Source: Streptomyces sp. yr375 | Lineage (GTDB): Bacteria > Actinomycetota > Actinomycetes > Streptomycetales > Streptomycetaceae | Direction of reading: 5' to 3' | Length of the DNA stretch: 64,000 bases | NCBI RefSeq assembly: GCF_900110755.1 | Contig: NZ_FOFF01000018.1 | Coordinates: 62,001 to 126,000, forward strand | In this document: positions 60,202-64,000 of the stretch, piece by piece | Layout: the number at the start of each line of letters is the position of its first letter | How positions within the stretch are numbered: the stretch's first letter is position 1 | The notes under the pieces: generated by a model | The model's database searches: none | The model's input: only the letters and a program-made list of their open reading frames with translations | Told to the model about the DNA's origin: nothing | Made by a program: the position numbers and the translations under genes

Positions 60202-61248
60202 CTACGGGTTGCGAGGGCAGAATTCGGCGGCGAGCAAGGCCGGTTCGAGGTCGGGATCTGCGATCGCCGTCGTGTTCACCCGGAAGGTGAGGACACGCCG
60301 ACCGTCGAGGGTGGCCGCGGTGCGCACGTAGCTGCCGGAGATCTGGCCGTTGTGTCCCCACACCGTGACGCCGCACGGGAGCTTCAGGGGGAACAGGCCC
60401 ATGCCGTACGAGCCGTGTGCGGTACGGGTGTCGAGCATCTCGCGCAGCAGGCGCGGGGGCAGCAGCTCGCCGCCGAGCAGCGCAGCGTAGAAGCGGTCCA
60501 GGTCGGCGAGCGTGGTCACCAGCTCGCCCGCGGCCCCGGCCACCCGCGGGTCGAGTTCGGTGACGTCGGTCCCGTACGTGTCGTAGGCGCGGCCGTGCGG
60601 GGAGGGCAGAGAGGTACGGGAGCCAGGGAAGGAGGTGCCCGTCAGACGCAGGGGAGCGATGATCCGCCGCTCGGCCTCCGTGGCGTACGAGCGGCCGGTG
60701 ACCTGCTCGACGACCAGGCCGAGCAGGACGTAGTTGGTGTTGGAGTAGGCGAAGCGGCCGAGGTCGGCCGGAGAGTGGGTGAGTGCGATACGGACGGCTT
60801 GAAGCGGAGTCAGGGGCACGACGCCCCCGGTGTCCCGGGTGAAGTCGTACAGGCCGCTGGTGTGGGTGAGCAGGGAACGAAGGGTCAGCGCGCGCCCGTG
60901 GTTGCCCGCCCCGCGCACCACTCCCGGCAGGTGCGTCTCCACGGTGTCGGACAGCGACAGCCGGTGTTCTGCGGCCAGTTGGAGCACGACGGTCGCGAGA
61001 AAGGTCTTCGTGACGCTGCCGGCCCGGAAGTGGTCGGACGCGGAGATGCCAGGACCCGCCACGGCGTAGCGGGTGCCGCTCTCCTCACGGGCCAGCAGGG
61101 CGGCGGCGGGCGCCTTGCCCCGGGTGAGGAGCAGCGGGAGGAGGGAGTCCGTGGGCGATGCGGGGGCGGCTCGCGAACCGGTCGTGAGCAGGCCGAGGAG
61201 CAGCAGGGCCACGGGGACGGCCAAGAGGCTCCGAAGCGGTGGCGTCAC
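60202..61248 (-). CDS. secreted serine hydrolase (beta-lactamase/DD-carboxypeptidase class C-like)
   Basis: 348 residues. Signal peptide 1-27 (LLAVPVALLLLGLLTTGSRA). The penicillin-recognising fold has SVTK (nucleophile Ser, S-x2-K), YSNTN (Y-x-N) and HNG (HxG in VWGHNGQISG). LTHTSGLYDF is typical of the D-aminopeptidase/EstB/class C group. It may be a DD-carboxypeptidase or an esterase. Upstream it is divergent from the kinase gene. Confidence 0.88.
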   Translation of the reverse strand: MTPPLRSLLAVPVALLLLGLLTTGSRAAPASPTDSLLPLLLTRGKAPAAALLAREESGTRYAVAGPGISASDHFRAGSVTKTFLATVVLQLAAEHRLSLSDTVETHLPGVVRGAGNHGRALTLRSLLTHTSGLYDFTRDTGGVVPLTPLQAVRIALTHSPADLGRFAYSNTNYVLLGLVVEQVTGRSYATEAERRIIAPLRLTGTSFPGSRTSLPSPHGRAYDTYGTDVTELDPRVAGAAGELVTTLADLDRFYAALLGGELLPPRLLREMLDTRTAHGSYGMGLFPLKLPCGVTVWGHNGQISGSYVRTAATLDGRRVLTFRVNTTAIADPDLEPALLAAEFCPRNP

Positions 61249-61490
61249 GGGATGGCTCCTTCACTGTCGCGCCCATCATCCAGGGCGCGGACAGGCCGGC
61301 TTGGCCGGGTCCCCGTCTCTCGATCGGCAGGCACCCCGTGCTCGCTGGCCGGGAGCGGGCCGCACCTTCTGGCCGGAATGCTCCGCTCCCGGGTGCGGGC
61401 GGGAGGCGGTGAGGGGCACCCTGGGCGTTGGGCACTTGTCGGGTGAGGGACAATGAAGGCTCTGTCAGGGCGGGTTGCATGAGGGGACGC

Positions 61491-63686
61491 ATGTCGGAGG
61501 CGGAGCGGGCGGGGTCATCCCGTCAGGACAAGAGCGCACGTCTCCTCGCCGGGCGGTACCGGCTGGGAGACGTACTCGGCCGCGGCGGCATGGGGACGGT
61601 GTGGCGGGCCGAGGACGAGACCCTCGGGCGCACGGTCGCCGTCAAGGAGCTGCGGTTCCCGGGGAACATCGACGAGGACGAGAAGCGGCGGCTGATCACG
61701 CGGACGTTGCGCGAGGCCAAGGCCATCGCGCGGATCCGCAACAACAGCGCGGTGACGGTCTTCGACGTGGTCGAGGAGGACGACCGGCCGTGGATCGTGA
61801 TGGAGCTCGTCGAGGGCAAGTCGCTCGCCGAGGTCATCCGTGAGGACGGCGTGCTGGAGCCGAAGCGTGCCGCCGAGGTCGGGCTCGCGATCCTCGACGT
61901 GCTGCGGTCCGCGCACCGCGAGGGCATCCTGCACCGTGACGTGAAGCCGTCGAACGTGCTGATCGCCGAGGACGGCCGGGTCGTGCTCACCGACTTCGGC
62001 ATCGCCCAGGTCGAGGGCGACCCGTCGATCACCTCCACCGGCATGCTCGTCGGCGCGCCTTCCTACATCTCCCCGGAGCGGGCCCGCGGCCACAAGCCGG
62101 GTCCTGCGGCCGACCTGTGGTCGCTCGGCGGTCTGCTGTACGCGTCGGTCGAGGGCGCGCCCCCGTACGACAAGGGTTCCGCGATCGCGACGCTCACCGC
62201 GGTGATGACGGAGCAGTTGGAGGAGCCGAAGAACGCGGGTCCGCTGAAGGACGTCATCTACGGTCTGCTCACCAAGGATCCCGCGCGGCGGCTCGACGAC
62301 GCCGGTGCGCGGGCGATGCTCGACGAGGTGCTCCACGCACCGGACCCGCGGTATGCCGAGCCGGCGGACGTGACGAAGGTCGTGCCGCTGCCCGCGCAGC
62401 CGGACGCCCCCGGGGGCAAGGGGAGTTCGGCGGGCGCGGAGGCGGGCGAGAAGCTGCGCGGGGCGTTCCGGTCCGTGCGGAAGGCCGCCGCCGCGGCGGG
62501 GGCGGCGACCTCGGCGGCAGCGTCCCGCGGCAAGTCGCCGAACGGGGCGGGTACGAGTACGTCCGGCGTCTCCGGTGCGTCCGGTTCTGTGAGTGCGGGT
62601 GAGGCGCAGAGGGGTGGGGGTACGGGTACGGGTTCTGCCGTCGCTCCGGCTGCTGCCGCTGCGACTGCTGCGCCTGCTGTGTCGGTGTCCAAGGCCTCGA
62701 CGGCGTCGTCGGCGTCGGCTGCGACGTCTGTGTCCAGGTCGGTTTCTGGGGCGGGCGCGGTGTCGGCGGCGGCTTCGTCGTCCGGGTCCGCGACTGCGGC
62801 TGTTCCTGCGGCGCGTTCCGGCTCCGGTGCTGGTGTTGGGGTCGGGTCCGGGGCTCGGGGGAGTGGCGAGGAGGGTGGGCGGAGTTCGGGGTGGCCTGTG
62901 ATGGCGCCGCCGGATCTGCCGCCGCGGCCGGTGCCGAGGGCGCCGTTGACCGATGTGGTGCCGAAGCGGACGCTGGTGATCATCGCGGTGGTCGTGGTGC
63001 TCGCGGTGCTCGGTACCGTGCTGGCCCTCACGCTCGGCGGTGACGACGGCACCGCGAACGGCGCGAAGAGCGGCGGCGCGTCCAAGGCGGTGGCCGGCGG
63101 GAGCGCGAGCGCCGACACCAAGGCGGACGAGGCCGGCGAGAGCGGTACGGACGGGGCGTCGGCGCAGTCCGGCACGTCGTCCGGTGCCAAGCCGAGCAAC
63201 ACCGCCGCGGCCGGGGGCACCGGGTCCGGGGGCACCGCCACAGGCGAAGCCAAGGTGGCGACGGCGACGCACAAGGGCGGTCAGGGGTACTCGATCGGGC
63301 TGCCCGCCGGGTGGAAGTTCCAGTCGTCGGACTCCGCGGGGGACCGTTTCACCGGGCCCGACGGGCAGAAGCTGCTCGTCGCGTGGACGACCACGCCCAA
63401 GGACGACCCGGTCGCCGACTGGAAGAACCAGGAGAGCGGTATGACGCGCTCTCAGTACAAGAAGATTGGAATAGCGGCGGTGAGCTACCGCGGCTGGAAC
63501 ACGGCCGACTGGGAGTTCACCTACACGGACAGCGGGACGGCGTACCGCACGATCGATCGCGGGTTCGTCGTGAGCGACAGTCTCGGGTACGCGTTGATGT
63601 ACACGGCGAAGTCCGCCGCGTGGGGCACCGACCTGCGGGCGACCACCTGGACGACGCTGGCGGACACCTTCACGCCGAAGAAGTAG
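61491..63686 (+). CDS. transmembrane serine/threonine protein kinase
   Basis: 731 residues from ATG 61491 (GAGGGG upstream); the frame is open further up. The PknB-type kinase domain (about 20-285) has the Gly loop LGRGGMGTVW, VAVKEL, HRDVKPSNVL, DFGIAQ and APSYISPERARG, so it looks active. An Ala/Ser/Gly/Val-rich juxtamembrane region (about 310-485) leads to one membrane helix (about 494-517). A Ser/Gly/Thr linker and a ~125-residue extracellular domain (YSIGLPAGWKFQSSDSAGDR) follow. No PASTA repeats; ligand unknown. Confidence 0.9.
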   Translation: MSEAERAGSSRQDKSARLLAGRYRLGDVLGRGGMGTVWRAEDETLGRTVAVKELRFPGNIDEDEKRRLITRTLREAKAIARIRNNSAVTVFDVVEEDDRPWIVMELVEGKSLAEVIREDGVLEPKRAAEVGLAILDVLRSAHREGILHRDVKPSNVLIAEDGRVVLTDFGIAQVEGDPSITSTGMLVGAPSYISPERARGHKPGPAADLWSLGGLLYASVEGAPPYDKGSAIATLTAVMTEQLEEPKNAGPLKDVIYGLLTKDPARRLDDAGARAMLDEVLHAPDPRYAEPADVTKVVPLPAQPDAPGGKGSSAGAEAGEKLRGAFRSVRKAAAAAGAATSAAASRGKSPNGAGTSTSGVSGASGSVSAGEAQRGGGTGTGSAVAPAAAAATAAPAVSVSKASTASSASAATSVSRSVSGAGAVSAAASSSGSATAAVPAARSGSGAGVGVGSGARGSGEEGGRSSGWPVMAPPDLPPRPVPRAPLTDVVPKRTLVIIAVVVVLAVLGTVLALTLGGDDGTANGAKSGGASKAVAGGSASADTKADEAGESGTDGASAQSGTSSGAKPSNTAAAGGTGSGGTATGEAKVATATHKGGQGYSIGLPAGWKFQSSDSAGDRFTGPDGQKLLVAWTTTPKDDPVADWKNQESGMTRSQYKKIGIAAVSYRGWNTADWEFTYTDSGTAYRTIDRGFVVSDSLGYALMYTAKSAAWGTDLRATTWTTLADTFTPKK

Positions 63687-63862
63687 CGGCCGTCGGACGC
63701 CGTGTTGGGGGCGTGAGATCTTGCATCCCCTCTTTGCGGGTTGCCTCCGGCACGTATCGTGAGTGGCTGCGGACCGTACGCATCCGGCAACACGGCTGGA
63801 TACGGCTGTAACGGCACGCAACACGAACGGAATTGACCGACCGGGCGGCCGGGGGAGGCAAC

Positions 63863-64000
63863 GTGGACGACTTCGCGGGTCGGGTACTGGTCGACCGCTA
63901 CCGCCTGCCGTTGCCGCCGTCCGACGAGTACGAACTCACCGAGACCCGGGCCTTCGACACCTATAGCGGGCAGGAAGTCCTGGTCAGGCAGGTGCCGTTG
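63863..64000 (+). CDS. start of a second protein-kinase-like gene (runs off the window)
   Basis: 46 residues from GTG 63863 behind GGGGGAGG (MDDFAGRVLVDRYRLPLPPS, then DEYELTETRAFDTYSGQEVL, then VRQVPL). The pattern of xxRYxL...DTYSGQEVLVRQV matches the N-lobe of streptomycete Ser/Thr kinase-like proteins. The Gly-rich loop seems replaced by ETRAFDTYSG, which suggests a pseudokinase. The rest is outside the window. Confidence 0.65.
   Translation, partial: MDDFAGRVLVDRYRLPLPPSDEYELTETRAFDTYSGQEVLVRQVPL

Noticed and set aside
59644..61446. Long ORFs on both strands through the minisatellite
   Set aside because: Arg/Pro/Ala-only composition from simple repeats; the plus-strand frame also lies antisense to the serine hydrolase.
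1..64000. tRNA genes, rRNA genes, insertion sequences, prophage or att sites
   Set aside because: None were seen: no cloverleaf-like sequences with TTCGA loops, no transposase or integrase genes, and no flanking direct repeats around the two accessory islands that I could identify by eye.

Overview
This is a core-chromosome segment from a Streptomyces. It has extreme GC bias at third codon positions, many GTG starts, and the tail of the S10-spc-alpha ribosomal gene cluster. It also carries the sporulation regulators whiD and bldM next to a ShbA-type sigma factor. The gene order matches what I remember of the S. coelicolor chromosome around SCO47xx; that comparison is from memory, not from a search.

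Layout. (1) 1-9.8 kb is translation and transcription housekeeping: the adk 3' end, map, infA, rpmJ, rpsM, rpsK, rpoA, rplQ, truA, a membrane-anchored protein, the rplM-rpsI operon with a clear promoter and terminator, and glmM. (2) 9.9-19.4 kb holds a DUF389 membrane protein, coaA, glmS, a coupled pair (a TPR-like protein and a membrane-anchored M16 peptidase homologue), acpS and nnrD. (3) 19.4-21.0 kb is a small accessory cassette: an XRE-type regulator divergent from three overlapping tiny genes. (4) 21.2-28.5 kb holds an L,D-transpeptidase, alr, an alpha/beta hydrolase, tsaE, a 59-codon gene behind a perfect palindrome, and tsaB-rimI-tsaD. TsaE, TsaB and TsaD belong to the tRNA t6A pathway. 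(5) 29.1-34.2 kb is a polysaccharide-utilisation locus: GH3 glycosidase, LacI regulator and GH10-CBM2 xylanase, linked by shared CGAAnnnTTCG-type operators. (6) 34.4-41.5 kb holds a YCII protein with its SigJ-like sigma factor, a cell-wall-binding-repeat protein, a methyltransferase, and two tandem lipoprotein polysaccharide deacetylases. (7) 41.5-44.1 kb holds groES-groEL under two CIRCE elements. (8) 44.1-47.6 kb is an accessory island: a decayed gene, a NACHT NTPase, and upstream of it a 114-residue two-helix membrane protein. (9) 47.7-50.5 kb holds an ester-cyclase-like protein, an SDR and a LysR regulator. (10) 50.5-55.8 kb holds whiD, bldM (with an exact sigma-BldN promoter), a shbA-like sigma gene, guaB and a GuaB3-type paralogue. 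(11) 56-64 kb holds a nucleotide-sugar dehydrogenase homologue lacking its catalytic residues, a nine-copy 13-bp tandem repeat, glpD, a minisatellite containing a duplicate of the glpD 3' end, a serine hydrolase, a transmembrane Ser/Thr kinase, and the start of a second kinase-like gene.

The strongest candidate for an undescribed system is the 44.8-47.4 kb pair. The two-helix membrane protein ends in two repeats of the form TGxA-x4/5-GxANTGV. The NACHT protein starts with one copy of the same motif (residues 16-30). This is the arrangement expected of an NLR sensor that templates an amyloid-like fold onto a membrane-active partner. Second-tier points are the inactive-looking nucleotide-sugar dehydrogenase, the LacI xylan regulon, the XRE small-gene cassette, and the second deacetylase that has lost a motif-5 histidine.
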